Source of the DNA: Holophagaceae bacterium UBA706
GTDB lineage: Bacteria; Acidobacteriota; Holophagae; Holophagales; Holophagaceae
Direction of reading: 5' to 3'
Assembly: GCA_002298155.1 (NCBI GenBank)
Contig: DBME01000033.1
Span: 1-8,159 of the forward strand
Length of the DNA: 8,159 bases
The stretch's first letter is position 1, and the number at the start of each line of letters is the position of its first letter. A model generated the notes under the pieces. That model was not told where the DNA came from. It did no database searches and saw nothing but the letters and a program-made list of their open reading frames with translations. This document shows positions 1 to 6,694 of this stretch, one piece after another. Both the position numbers and the translations under genes were made by a program.

Positions 1-96
1 CGAGGAGCCGAGGATCGCCGAGGGAAGGACGAGGATCGAGATCCCGGCAATGCGTTGATCGGACGGTTGCCCCGGTAGGCGTGACCGCCATCCCAT
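1..96 (-). CDS. Probable membrane protein, N-terminal fragment (runs off left edge)
   Basis: I do not recognise the protein. Reading the minus strand from an ATG at 96, the frame stays open for 32 codons to the window edge. The N-terminus is MGWRSRLPGQ, with arginines at residues 4, 6 and 15, followed by an uncharged hydrophobic stretch (residues 16-32, starting IAGISILVLP). This is the pattern of a cytoplasmic basic tail followed by a first membrane helix or an uncleaved signal anchor. The start is supported by a purine-rich Shine-Dalgarno-like GAGGGGG, with GAGG about 9 nt upstream of the ATG. The gene is divergent from the PilZ gene, with 76 bp between starts. The other minus-strand frames give arginine/serine-rich, less protein-like sequence. 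The fragment is short, so it remains possible that this is non-coding leader sequence. Confidence 0.5.
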   Translation of the reverse strand, partial: MGWRSRLPGQPSDQRIAGISILVLPSAILGSS

Positions 97-172
97 CCCA
101 AACCCCCTCTCGTTTTTTTTCCAACCCTTCCCCCTCGACCTGACCTATTATCGGGGAATCATTCCGAGGCCC
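97..172. promoter_or_regulatory. Divergent promoter region with overlapping -10 boxes and a palindrome
   Basis: The short divergent spacer contains TATTAT at 146-151 on the plus strand (5 of 6 to TATAAT). One base offset on the minus strand is GATAAT (152 down to 147, also 5 of 6). The two genes may therefore share or compete for one melting site. No convincing -35 element is visible at 16-18 bp for either direction. An 11-bp perfect palindrome, GGAAT-C-ATTCC, lies at 155-165, about where the plus-strand transcript would start, and could be an operator. The T8 run at 113-120 has no GC stem before it. The plus gene has only a weak GAGG (166-169) 3 nt before its ATG. Confidence 0.35.
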
Positions 173-1300
173 ATGCAGACCAGCGCTGAAAGCTCCATCC
201 GCAACCCCGTAGCCATTCGTGAGGCCTTGCGTCACGTTTGCGAACGGTCGGAGATGCTGCTCCTGGTGACGCCGTACCTGCGCCTGGAGTCCAACTTCCT
301 GCGCCTGGAGCAGGACGCGGTGCACGTGGCCGCGCTCATGAGCAAGGAGGAGGCGCAGTTCGGGCTGCGTTCGCCGGACCTGCGCATGCGGTTCCCCTTC
401 GGGCACCAGTTCTTCGAGGCCCAGACGCGCCTGCAGGGGATCAGCCTGACCCGGGGCCGCCAGTCCCTGTCCCTGGCCATCCCCACGATCATGAATGTGG
501 ACGACTACCGTTCCTCCCACCGGGTGGAGCGGGTGGGCCGGATCATGGCCACCTTCAGTTCGCGCAACTACGACCTACTTGTGGCCAACGTCGTGAACAT
601 CAGCACCAGCGGCGTGCGGATCTTCGCCCAGCGGGAACTGGAGGAGGGCGAGGTGCGGGTGGACGACCTCATCCACATCGCCCTCACGGTCACGCCGGAG
701 ATCGACATCAACTGCAAGGCCAAGGTCCGCTACGTGAAGGATCGCATCCTGGGCCTGGAGTTCCGCCCGCGGCCCGACGGCGACCTGCTGGACGCCTTCG
801 CGCGCTGGGTGTTCCAGAAGCAGGAGGAGGAACTGATTCTGCGGGCCGGCCGCGTTGAGGCCACGGGCGCCACCCGGGTCCAGGCCGGCGGCACCCGCTC
901 TGAGGCTCCGGCCATCGTCCTGGCCAGCTCCGACGCGGCCCTGGAAGCGCGCCTGAAGGAGATGCTCAAGGACCTGCCGCCATTGGAGCGCATTACCGCC
1001 AACAGCCAGTCCCTGAAGGATCTGGCCGGGGCGACGAGGACGCTGGTGCTCTTCCACGTCACGTCCCTGGCCCAGGAAGATCGCAAGCGCATCCGCCTCC
1101 TGCTGGAGGCCCTGGGCGGCAAGGTCCCCTTCGTGCTCCTGGGCGTGGAGGTCGAAAGCGGGCCCCTGTTCGAGCTGGGTAACGAGACGAAGGCCGTGAG
1201 CGTCTATTCCCTCGGGGCAACGTCGGCGGGTCTCTTCCCGCGGCTGGTGCAGGGAATCCTGCGCAAGCATTTCCCCGAGGACGAAGCCCAAGCCACCTAG
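173..1300 (+). CDS. PilZ-domain c-di-GMP-binding protein with receiver-like C-terminal domain
   Basis: This is a 375-residue cytoplasmic protein with no signal peptide or membrane helix. Residues 1 to about 100 resemble the N-terminal beta-domain that precedes PilZ in YcgR-like proteins. Residues about 110-220 form a PilZ domain carrying both c-di-GMP motifs: RSSHR (113-117, RxxxR) and NISTSG (142-147, N/DxSxxG). It should therefore bind the second messenger and couple it to motility, adhesion or exopolysaccharide. A basic, low-complexity linker (about 225-244) leads to residues 245-368, which read like a CheY-type alpha/beta fold (AIVLASSD, TLVLFHV, KVPFVLLGV strands). The position of the phospho-acceptor aspartate appears to be histidine 295, so it would be a pseudo-receiver. 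This C-terminal assignment is inference. The first ATG is used; its ribosome site is weak. It converges on pyrD. Confidence 0.87.
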   Translation: MQTSAESSIRNPVAIREALRHVCERSEMLLLVTPYLRLESNFLRLEQDAVHVAALMSKEEAQFGLRSPDLRMRFPFGHQFFEAQTRLQGISLTRGRQSLSLAIPTIMNVDDYRSSHRVERVGRIMATFSSRNYDLLVANVVNISTSGVRIFAQRELEEGEVRVDDLIHIALTVTPEIDINCKAKVRYVKDRILGLEFRPRPDGDLLDAFARWVFQKQEEELILRAGRVEATGATRVQAGGTRSEAPAIVLASSDAALEARLKEMLKDLPPLERITANSQSLKDLAGATRTLVLFHVTSLAQEDRKRIRLLLEALGGKVPFVLLGVEVESGPLFELGNETKAVSVYSLGATSAGLFPRLVQGILRKHFPEDEAQAT

Positions 1301-1312
1301 ATGCTGCTTCGG

Positions 1313-2380
1313 TTAGTTCGTGTAGTAGGTCCGCTCCGCGAGATCCCGGTTCATGCGCCCCACCAGCATCGGCCCCTCGAAGATCAGCGACGAGTAGATC
1401 TGCACCAGCGCCGCCCCATCCTGCAGCGCCACCGCGGCATCCTCTCCGCTTCCGATGCCTCCGCAGGCCATGAGCTTGATTTCCCTGGGCAGCCGTTTCA
1501 GCACCCGCCGGTGGATCTCCCGGGCCTTGATCTTGAGGCCGCGGCCGGAAAGGCCGCCCATGCCCAGCGCCTCGACCTTGCCCCGGTTCATCTCGGAGAC
1601 GATGTTCCGGTCCAGCGTTGTGTTGGTGGCGATGAGGCCCGACACGCCGCTCTCCACCACGGCGTCCACGGTGGCATCCAGTTCCTCGGGTCCCAGATCG
1701 GGGGCGAGCTTGACCAGGATGGGCTGGTTCTCCAGGCCCATCTCCTTGCGCAGGGCCAGGATGCCCTCCAGGAGCGGCTTCAGGGCCTCGGGGGCCTGGA
1801 GGCGGCGCAGGCCGGGGGTGTTGGGCGAGGAGATGTTCAGGGCCACGTAGTCCACCAGGGGGGCCACGGCCCGGAAGGCGGCGGCGTAGTCGGCCAGGGC
1901 GTCCTCCTCGGCGGTCTCCTTGTTCTTGCCGATGTTGCCGCCCACGATGAGGCCCTTGGGGCGGTTCTTGAGGCGGCGGGCCACCACGTCCACGCCTTCG
2001 GAGTTGAAGCCCATGCGGTTGAGGATGAGGTTCTCCTCGGGGAACCGGAAGATGCGGGGCTTGGGGTTGCCCGCCTGGGGCCGCGGCGTCACCGTGCCGA
2101 TCTCCACGAAGCCGAAGCCCAGGGCCTTCCACAGGGGCAGCAGCTCGGCCCCCTTGTCCAGGCCGGCCGCCAGGCCCACCGGGGACGGGAACTTCAGGCC
2201 CAGCACATCCCGGGCGAGCCCGGGGTCGGGCGCACCGCACATGGCGCGGGCGAGCGACAGTACGCCGGGCACCCGCTGGGCCACGCCGCCCAGACGGAAA
2301 GCCACGGTGTGGGCCGTCTCCGGGTTCATCCTGAAGATCAGGGGCCGAAGGAGCGCGTAGGGGTCGAAGGCTCGGGTCAT
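1313..2380 (-). CDS. pyrD: Dihydroorotate dehydrogenase (quinone), class 2
   Basis: This enzyme of de novo pyrimidine synthesis oxidises dihydroorotate to orotate with FMN and passes electrons to membrane quinone. The protein is 355 residues (E. coli 336). Class 2 hallmarks are clear: an amphipathic N-terminal stretch with RMNPETAH (17-24) for membrane/quinone contact, AAGLDK (71-76), NRMGFN (121-126), NISSPNTPGLR (182-192) with the class 2 catalytic serine at 185, VKLAPDL (223-229), ATNTT (251-255), and the FMN phosphate loops GGLSGRG (275-281) and CGGIGSGEDA (306-315). I chose the ATG at 2380 because it aligns with the family start. An in-frame ATG at 2449 would add 23 residues unlike the family and lies upstream of the likely promoter. 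The ribosome site (GGCGAG) is weak. It is divergent from the FAD oxidoreductase and convergent with the PilZ gene, so probably monocistronic. Confidence 0.97.
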   Translation of the reverse strand: MTRAFDPYALLRPLIFRMNPETAHTVAFRLGGVAQRVPGVLSLARAMCGAPDPGLARDVLGLKFPSPVGLAAGLDKGAELLPLWKALGFGFVEIGTVTPRPQAGNPKPRIFRFPEENLILNRMGFNSEGVDVVARRLKNRPKGLIVGGNIGKNKETAEEDALADYAAAFRAVAPLVDYVALNISSPNTPGLRRLQAPEALKPLLEGILALRKEMGLENQPILVKLAPDLGPEELDATVDAVVESGVSGLIATNTTLDRNIVSEMNRGKVEALGMGGLSGRGLKIKAREIHRRVLKRLPREIKLMACGGIGSGEDAAVALQDGAALVQIYSSLIFEGPMLVGRMNRDLAERTYYTN

Positions 2381-2499
2381 GGGCTCGCCGTGGAAGTGTG
2401 GAACTCCATTATGGCGTCCCTCTCCCGCAACGTCTGTGAACCTGCGCATAATCGATCGCCGGCCTTGATTCCGTCTGAATCCCCTCGCCGAGGTGACCC
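2381..2499. promoter_or_regulatory. Divergent promoter region between pyrD and the FAD oxidoreductase
   Basis: Two identical CATAAT hexamers (5 of 6 to TATAAT) face away from each other: minus strand at 2413-2408 for pyrD and plus strand at 2447-2452 for the oxidoreductase. The 33 bp between them would hold overlapping -35 regions, though neither has a good TTGACA match at 16-18 bp. The inferred transcript starts (about 2401 and 2459) give leaders of roughly 20 and 40 nt. In the plus-strand leader there is a perfect inverted repeat, GATTC-CGTCT-GAATC (2467-2481), which could be an operator or a small hairpin. A good Shine-Dalgarno, GAGGTG at 2490-2495, precedes the ATG at 2500. Confidence 0.35.
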
Positions 2500-4140
2500 A
2501 TGCGCTACCTGATGACCAACCTTCCCATGGGCCTCGGCGACGAGCGGAACCCCCTGGGGGCGACCCTTGCGGCCGCCCTGGGCGGGGAAACCGGGGACTA
2601 CGCGGAGCCCGTCCTGGAGCGCCTCAGCCTGGACGCGCGCCACAAGGGCTCCATCCGGTTCCTGGCTGCCCTCTCCTTCACCACGGACCGGAATCTGGAC
2701 GGCCTTGAGCTCCCCCGGGGGGCCAAGGTGGAGCCGGCGGCCCCGCCCGTGAGCTGGGACGTGGTGCCCCTGGCGCGCAAGCCCCGGGTCGTGGTGGTGG
2801 GCAGCGGTCCCGCCGGGGCCTTCTGCGCCCTGCGCCTCCTGGATTACGGCATCGAGCCCGTGGTGCTGGAGCGGGGCGCGCCCATGAGCGAACGGGTCAA
2901 GGGCGTGGCCGGCCTCTGGGGCGAGGGGGTCCTGGACCTGGACGCCAATGCCCAGTTCGGCGAGGGGGGCGCCGGCACCTTCTCCGACGGCAAGCTCACC
3001 ACCCGCATCGGGCACCCGGCGATCCGCTTCGTACTCGAAACATTCGTTAAGTTCGGCGCGAATCCTCGAGTGCTCTACCTGGCCCGTCCCCACGTGGGGA
3101 CCGACGTCATCCGCAAGTGCTCGGTGCTGATCCGGAAGGAGGCCGAGGCCCGGGGGGCCCGGTTCCGGTTCCGCAGCCGCCTGGCGGATGTGCGGTTCCA
3201 GGAGGGCGCGGTGGCCGCCGCGGTCCTGGATTCCGGGGAGGAGATCCCCTGCGACGCCCTGGTGCTGGCCCCCGGCCACAGCGCCCGGGACACCTTCGAG
3301 ATGCTCCACCGCCACGGCGTGGCCATGCGCCAGAAGGCCTTCGCCATGGGGGTCCGGGTGGAGCACCCCCAGGACATCATCGACCGGGCCCAGTACGGAC
3401 CCTCCCAGGGCCACCCCAGCCTCGCCCCGGCGGACTACAAGGTGGTGTGCAACTTCGGGCCCGCCCGGGCCGCCTATTCCTTCTGCATGTGCCCCGGGGG
3501 CGAGGTGATCCAGTGCTCCTCCGAGGAGGGGGGCGTGGTGGTCAACGGCATGAGCAACGCCAAGCGGGACTCGGGGTTCGCGAATTCGGGCCTGGTGGCC
3601 AAAGTGAACACGGCGGACTTCGGCTCGGACCATCTCCTGGCGGGCATGTACTTCCAGCGGAAATGGGAGCAGGCCGCCTTCCGCGCCGCCGGCGAGACCT
3701 ACGGGGCCCCCGCCATGAGCGTCCAGGACTTCCTCCGGGGCCGGGCTACGGGGAAGATCCCCGCCACCAGCTTCCGGCCCTTCGCGGTGCCCGCGGATCT
3801 GGCCACCTGCCTCCCGGATTTCATCCAGGAGCAGCTCCTGGGGGCCATCCCCGACTTCGACAAGAAGATCCACGGCTTCACCAGCCGCCAGGCCATCCTC
3901 CTGGCCATCGAGAGCCGCACCAGCAGCCCCGTGCAGATGCTCCGGGGCGACAACGGCGAAAGCGTGAGCCATGCCGGGCTCTACCCCTGTGGGGAAGGGG
4001 CGGGGTTCGCGGGAGGAATCACGTCGGCGGCCGTGGACGGCATCCGGGTGGCGGAATGGATCGCCCAGAAGGTGGGCGCGCCGGTATTCCAGCCCTTCCA
4101 GCGCAACGTCAAGGCCGGCGACTACGCCACGGAGTACTGA
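2500..4140 (+). CDS. FAD-dependent oxidoreductase, COG2509 type
   Basis: This 546-residue soluble flavoprotein belongs to the widespread COG2509 family, whose substrate is not established. Residues 1 to about 65 match the small N-terminal domain typical of the family, with the signature SLDARHKGSIRF (43-54). The FAD Rossmann fold begins at 95 with VVVVGSGPAG (97-106, GxGxxG) and the acidic end of the second strand, LERG (123-126). The FGEGGAGTFSDGKL segment (153-166) is another family hallmark. Further landmarks are CPGGEV (331-336), ESRTSSPV (471-478) and the C-terminal FAD motif CGEGAGFAGGITSA (497-510). Length is normal and all cofactor motifs are intact, so it should be active. The start has GAGG spaced 6 nt. 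A terminator-like hairpin follows, suggesting a single-gene transcript. Nothing nearby reveals its substrate; the pyrD adjacency is divergent and may be chance. Confidence 0.93.
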   Translation: MRYLMTNLPMGLGDERNPLGATLAAALGGETGDYAEPVLERLSLDARHKGSIRFLAALSFTTDRNLDGLELPRGAKVEPAAPPVSWDVVPLARKPRVVVVGSGPAGAFCALRLLDYGIEPVVLERGAPMSERVKGVAGLWGEGVLDLDANAQFGEGGAGTFSDGKLTTRIGHPAIRFVLETFVKFGANPRVLYLARPHVGTDVIRKCSVLIRKEAEARGARFRFRSRLADVRFQEGAVAAAVLDSGEEIPCDALVLAPGHSARDTFEMLHRHGVAMRQKAFAMGVRVEHPQDIIDRAQYGPSQGHPSLAPADYKVVCNFGPARAAYSFCMCPGGEVIQCSSEEGGVVVNGMSNAKRDSGFANSGLVAKVNTADFGSDHLLAGMYFQRKWEQAAFRAAGETYGAPAMSVQDFLRGRATGKIPATSFRPFAVPADLATCLPDFIQEQLLGAIPDFDKKIHGFTSRQAILLAIESRTSSPVQMLRGDNGESVSHAGLYPCGEGAGFAGGITSAAVDGIRVAEWIAQKVGAPVFQPFQRNVKAGDYATEY

Positions 4141-4171
4141 CCCGAGGGCCAATCGGCGATACCATGGATAC

Positions 4172-4206
4172 GAGCGGCCTTGCCATCCCGGGGCCGCTCC
4201 CTTTTT
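4172..4206 (+). terminator. Intrinsic terminator or leader hairpin just before prfC
   Basis: A perfect 8-bp GC-rich stem, GAGCGGCC (4172-4179) with GGCCGCTC (4192-4199), encloses a 12-nt loop. It is followed by CC and five T residues (4202-4206), the form of a Rho-independent terminator. It sits 31 nt after the oxidoreductase stop, as expected for that gene's terminator. The T run ends only 11 nt before the prfC ATG, so there is no room for a promoter between them. prfC must be transcribed through it, either from upstream or from a start at its edge. Confidence 0.7.
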
Positions 4207-4217
4207 GTGACGGACCC

Positions 4218-5783
4218 ATGAACCTTCCTGAAGAAATCAAGCGACGCCGTACCTTCGCCATCATCAGCCACCCCGACGCGGGCAAGACGACGCTGACGGA
4301 GAAACTGCTGCTCTACAGCGGCGCCATCGATCGCGCCGGCAGCGTCAAGGGCCGCGAGGGCGCCGGCCACGCCCAGTCCGACTGGATGGAGATCGAGCAG
4401 GAGCGCGGCATTTCCGTGACCTCCGCCGCCATGCAGTTCGAATACCAGGACCACGTCATCAACCTGCTGGATACGCCGGGCCACCAGGACTTCAGCGAGG
4501 ACACCTACCGGGCCCTCACGGCCGCCGACAGCGTCGTGATGCTCCTGGACTGCGCCAAGGGCGTGGAAGAACAGACCAAGAAGCTCTTCCGTGTGGCGAG
4601 CGAGCGCGGGCTGCCCATCTTCACGTTCGTGAACAAGCTGGACCGCCCGGGGCGCGAGCCCATCGAGCTCATCGACGAGGTGGAGGAGCTCTTCGGGCTG
4701 CACGCGGTGCCCATGACCTGGCCCATCGGGTCGGGCACGGACTTCAAGGGCGTCTACGTGCGCGCCACGGGCCAGATCCAGGTGTTCGAACGCACCAAGG
4801 CCGGCCGCAAGGCCCGGGTGGCGGGGCAGGGGACGCTGGACGACCCCGAGATCCGCGCCCTGCTCACCGCCGACGAGCTCAAGCAGCTGCAGGACGACGT
4901 GGACCTCATGGACCACGTGCTGCCCCCCTTCGACCTGGAGGCGTTCCGGGCCGGGCGGCAGTCCCCGCTCTTCTTCGGCAGCGCGCTCAACAACTTCGGC
5001 ATCGCGGAATTCCTGGAGGAGTTCCTGGCCATGGCCCCCGAGCCCCATTCCCGGCCCCTCATGAACGGCGGCGAGATCAAGGTGGACGCCCCCTTCACCG
5101 CCTTCGTCTTCAAGGTCCAGGCCAACATGAACAAGGCCCACCGCGACCGCGTGGCCTTCGCCCGCATCGTCTCCGGGCGCTTCGAGCGGGGCATGGACGC
5201 CCTGCACGTGCGCGGCCAGAAGAGCATCAAGCTGAACTACCCCCACATGTTCTTCGGGCGGGACCGCCTCATCGTGGACGAGGCCTGGCCCGGCGATATA
5301 CTTGGGCTTATCAACCCGGGTCTCTTCCGCATCGGCGACGTCATCTCGGCCGCGGGCCCCGTGGAGTTCCACGCCGTGCCCCGGTTCTCCCCCGAGCAGT
5401 TCGTCTCCGTCCGCCTGGCGGATCCCGGGGCCCGCAAGGGCTTCCTCAAGGGGGTCCAGCAGATCGCCGAGGAGGGCGTGGTGCAGGTGTTCTGGCCCAA
5501 GGGCGGCGCGCCCCTGCCCATCCTGGGGGCCGTGGGCCGGCTGCAGTTCGACGTGCTTCAGCACCGCCTCAAAACCGAATACGCCTGCCCCGTGATCATG
5601 GAGCCCCGCAGCTTCCAGATGGCCCGCTGGCTCAAGGGCGGCTGGCCCGAGCCCAGCCGCTTCTGGGGCGAGCTGGTGGAGGATTCCGACGGCAACCCTT
5701 CCATCCTCTTCGAGAACGACTGGCAGCGCCGCACGACCATGGAGAAGAACCCCGACCTCACCTTCCTGGACCATCCGGAATAG
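4218..5783 (+). CDS. prfC: Peptide chain release factor 3 (RF3)
   Basis: RF3 is a translational GTPase that releases RF1/RF2 from the ribosome after termination. The 521-residue protein is close to E. coli RF3 (529). G-domain motifs are all present: HPDAGKTT (18-25, P-loop), RGISVTSA (63-70, switch I), DTPGH (85-89), NKLD (139-142) and GSAL (254-257, G5). The RF3-specific stretches DFSEDTYRALTA (91-102) and the C-terminal GAVGRLQFDV (437-446) separate it from EF-G. The ATG at 4218 aligns with the family N-terminus (EEIKRRRTFAI). An in-frame ATG at 4164 would add 18 atypical residues encoded by the terminator hairpin, so I reject it. No strong Shine-Dalgarno is visible (only GACGGA). A weak possible promoter (CTGACC 4137-4142, 17 bp, TACCAT 4160-4165) would start the RNA at the hairpin. 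Confidence 0.97.
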   Translation: MNLPEEIKRRRTFAIISHPDAGKTTLTEKLLLYSGAIDRAGSVKGREGAGHAQSDWMEIEQERGISVTSAAMQFEYQDHVINLLDTPGHQDFSEDTYRALTAADSVVMLLDCAKGVEEQTKKLFRVASERGLPIFTFVNKLDRPGREPIELIDEVEELFGLHAVPMTWPIGSGTDFKGVYVRATGQIQVFERTKAGRKARVAGQGTLDDPEIRALLTADELKQLQDDVDLMDHVLPPFDLEAFRAGRQSPLFFGSALNNFGIAEFLEEFLAMAPEPHSRPLMNGGEIKVDAPFTAFVFKVQANMNKAHRDRVAFARIVSGRFERGMDALHVRGQKSIKLNYPHMFFGRDRLIVDEAWPGDILGLINPGLFRIGDVISAAGPVEFHAVPRFSPEQFVSVRLADPGARKGFLKGVQQIAEEGVVQVFWPKGGAPLPILGAVGRLQFDVLQHRLKTEYACPVIMEPRSFQMARWLKGGWPEPSRFWGELVEDSDGNPSILFENDWQRRTTMEKNPDLTFLDHPE

Positions 5784-5867
5784 ACATTTCATCCCTTTTG
5801 GGAGCGCCCTGATTTATCCTTACCTTGCAGCCCCGGGCGGCCGATACCCTGGGGGAGGGAGCCAACA

Positions 5868-6170
5868 ATGCGCCAGGAGATCAAGCCGGAAGATCTGATC
5901 GTCACCGAGAACGACGGGACGCGCCGGATCAACCACGATGTCCTGGAATCCTATGGCCTTTTCAACCTGCCCAAATCCATCATGCGCAGCGCTCTGATGG
6001 TCTACTACGACAACGCCGCCCGCCAGGGCCGCGTGGCCGCCCAGACCGTGCGGACCTTCATCGCGCTCGCAAGCTCGATCACCCGCTTCCCCAAGCCCGT
6101 GGCCATCAACTTCACCCGCGGGGCCGCCTACCGCCGCAACATGCGCATGCTTCGCCGGTACAGCCGCTAG
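5868..6170 (+). CDS. Uncharacterised small basic protein (100 aa)
   Basis: I do not recognise this family. The frame is supported by an excellent ribosome site, GGAGGG (5854-5859) 8 nt before the ATG, and by its tight coupling to the next gene. The protein has no signal peptide or membrane helix. The N-terminal 30 residues are mixed and acidic (KPEDLIVTENDG, 6-17). The middle (about 30-80) could be helical. The C-terminus is strongly basic (RGAAYRRNMRMLRRYSR, 84-100). I count about 18 Lys/Arg against 8 Asp/Glu, so it is probably a nucleic-acid- or ribosome-associated protein, but that is inference from charge alone. It begins 84 bp after prfC without a clear terminator between, so co-transcription is possible. 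The upstream spacer (5784-5867) shows only weak promoter-like hexamers. Confidence 0.75.
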   Translation: MRQEIKPEDLIVTENDGTRRINHDVLESYGLFNLPKSIMRSALMVYYDNAARQGRVAAQTVRTFIALASSITRFPKPVAINFTRGAAYRRNMRMLRRYSR

Positions 6171-6181
6171 GAGGTTGGGCG

Positions 6182-6694
6182 ATGCGAAACGGCGCGTGGC
6201 TGCCCCTGGTCTGCGTGGCCCTGGCCCTGGGCTGCGTCAAGGAAAAGCCCTTCGCCTTCGAGCAGCCGGTCATGGGGATCTCCGCCACCTTCCCCGGCGA
6301 GCCCCTGCAGGGCATCTATCCCGAGGACACCCCCTACGGCCGGATCCAGTGGCGCAACTTCTCCTACACGCCGCCCGGCCGCATGGACCAGAACTTCCAC
6401 ATCGACGTGGGGAGCCTCCCGCCGGGCGACAAGGGCGGCGACACCGTCCCCGTGGCCCTGGCCTCGTTCCAGACCTTCCTGGCCCAGCGCCTGGGCGCGA
6501 CCTTCACCCGCACGGAGCTGGCCCCTTCCCGGGGCCAGGGCTTCCAGTACGGGGCCACCTCCCCGACCGGCGCCCGCATCGAAGGGGTCGTCATCCTCAA
6601 AGGCGGCCGCCTCTACCATGCCCAGGGCACGGTGGCCGCGGCCACCGATCCCCGGCTCCGCACGTTCCTGGATTCCTTCGCGGTCAGGCCCTGA
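6182..6694 (+). CDS. Small putative lipoprotein of unknown function
   Basis: The product is 170 residues and begins with a type II signal peptide: MRNGAW, a hydrophobic core, and the lipobox LALGC with Cys18 as the lipidated residue. It should be exported and anchored in the envelope. The mature part carries an ISATFPGEP motif near the start (about 35-43) and ends in a RLRTFLDSFAV segment. This resembles a recurrent small alpha/beta domain of bacterial envelope proteins in which a 'FPGxP' strand opens and an 'FxDSF' helix closes the fold. I cannot name the family with confidence. The start is decided by a perfect AGGAGG (6169-6174) overlapping the stop codon of the preceding gene, 7 nt from the ATG. 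The 11-bp gap implies an operon with the 100-aa protein. Confidence 0.8.
   Translation: MRNGAWLPLVCVALALGCVKEKPFAFEQPVMGISATFPGEPLQGIYPEDTPYGRIQWRNFSYTPPGRMDQNFHIDVGSLPPGDKGGDTVPVALASFQTFLAQRLGATFTRTELAPSRGQGFQYGATSPTGARIEGVVILKGGRLYHAQGTVAAATDPRLRTFLDSFAVRP

Noticed and set aside
113..120. T8 run as an intrinsic terminator.
   Set aside because: No GC-rich inverted repeat precedes it on either strand, and it lies within a divergent promoter spacer.
2381..2449. 23-residue N-terminal extension of PyrD from an ATG at 2449.
   Set aside because: It has no ribosome site, is unlike the family start, and would begin upstream of the likely promoter.
1301..2512. 403-codon plus-strand frame antisense to pyrD.
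   Set aside because: It is a codon-phase shadow of pyrD, rich in His/Gln/Gly, without homology or a ribosome site.
2377..4152. Long minus-strand open frame opposite the FAD oxidoreductase, and a similar one at 4122-5792 opposite prfC.
   Set aside because: Both mirror strongly conserved genes on the other strand. Their composition (Gly/Ala/His/Glu-rich, no recognisable motif) is the usual by-product of high GC content.
3117..4217. In-frame upstream extension of prfC (888-residue reading).
   Set aside because: The extra sequence overlaps the FAD gene and is low-complexity Gly/Pro/Arg. The family N-terminus aligns at 4218.
5825..6181. Extended reading of the lipoprotein gene from 5825 (289 residues).
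   Set aside because: The extension is out-of-frame translation of the 100-aa gene. The signal peptide and AGGAGG place the start at 6182.
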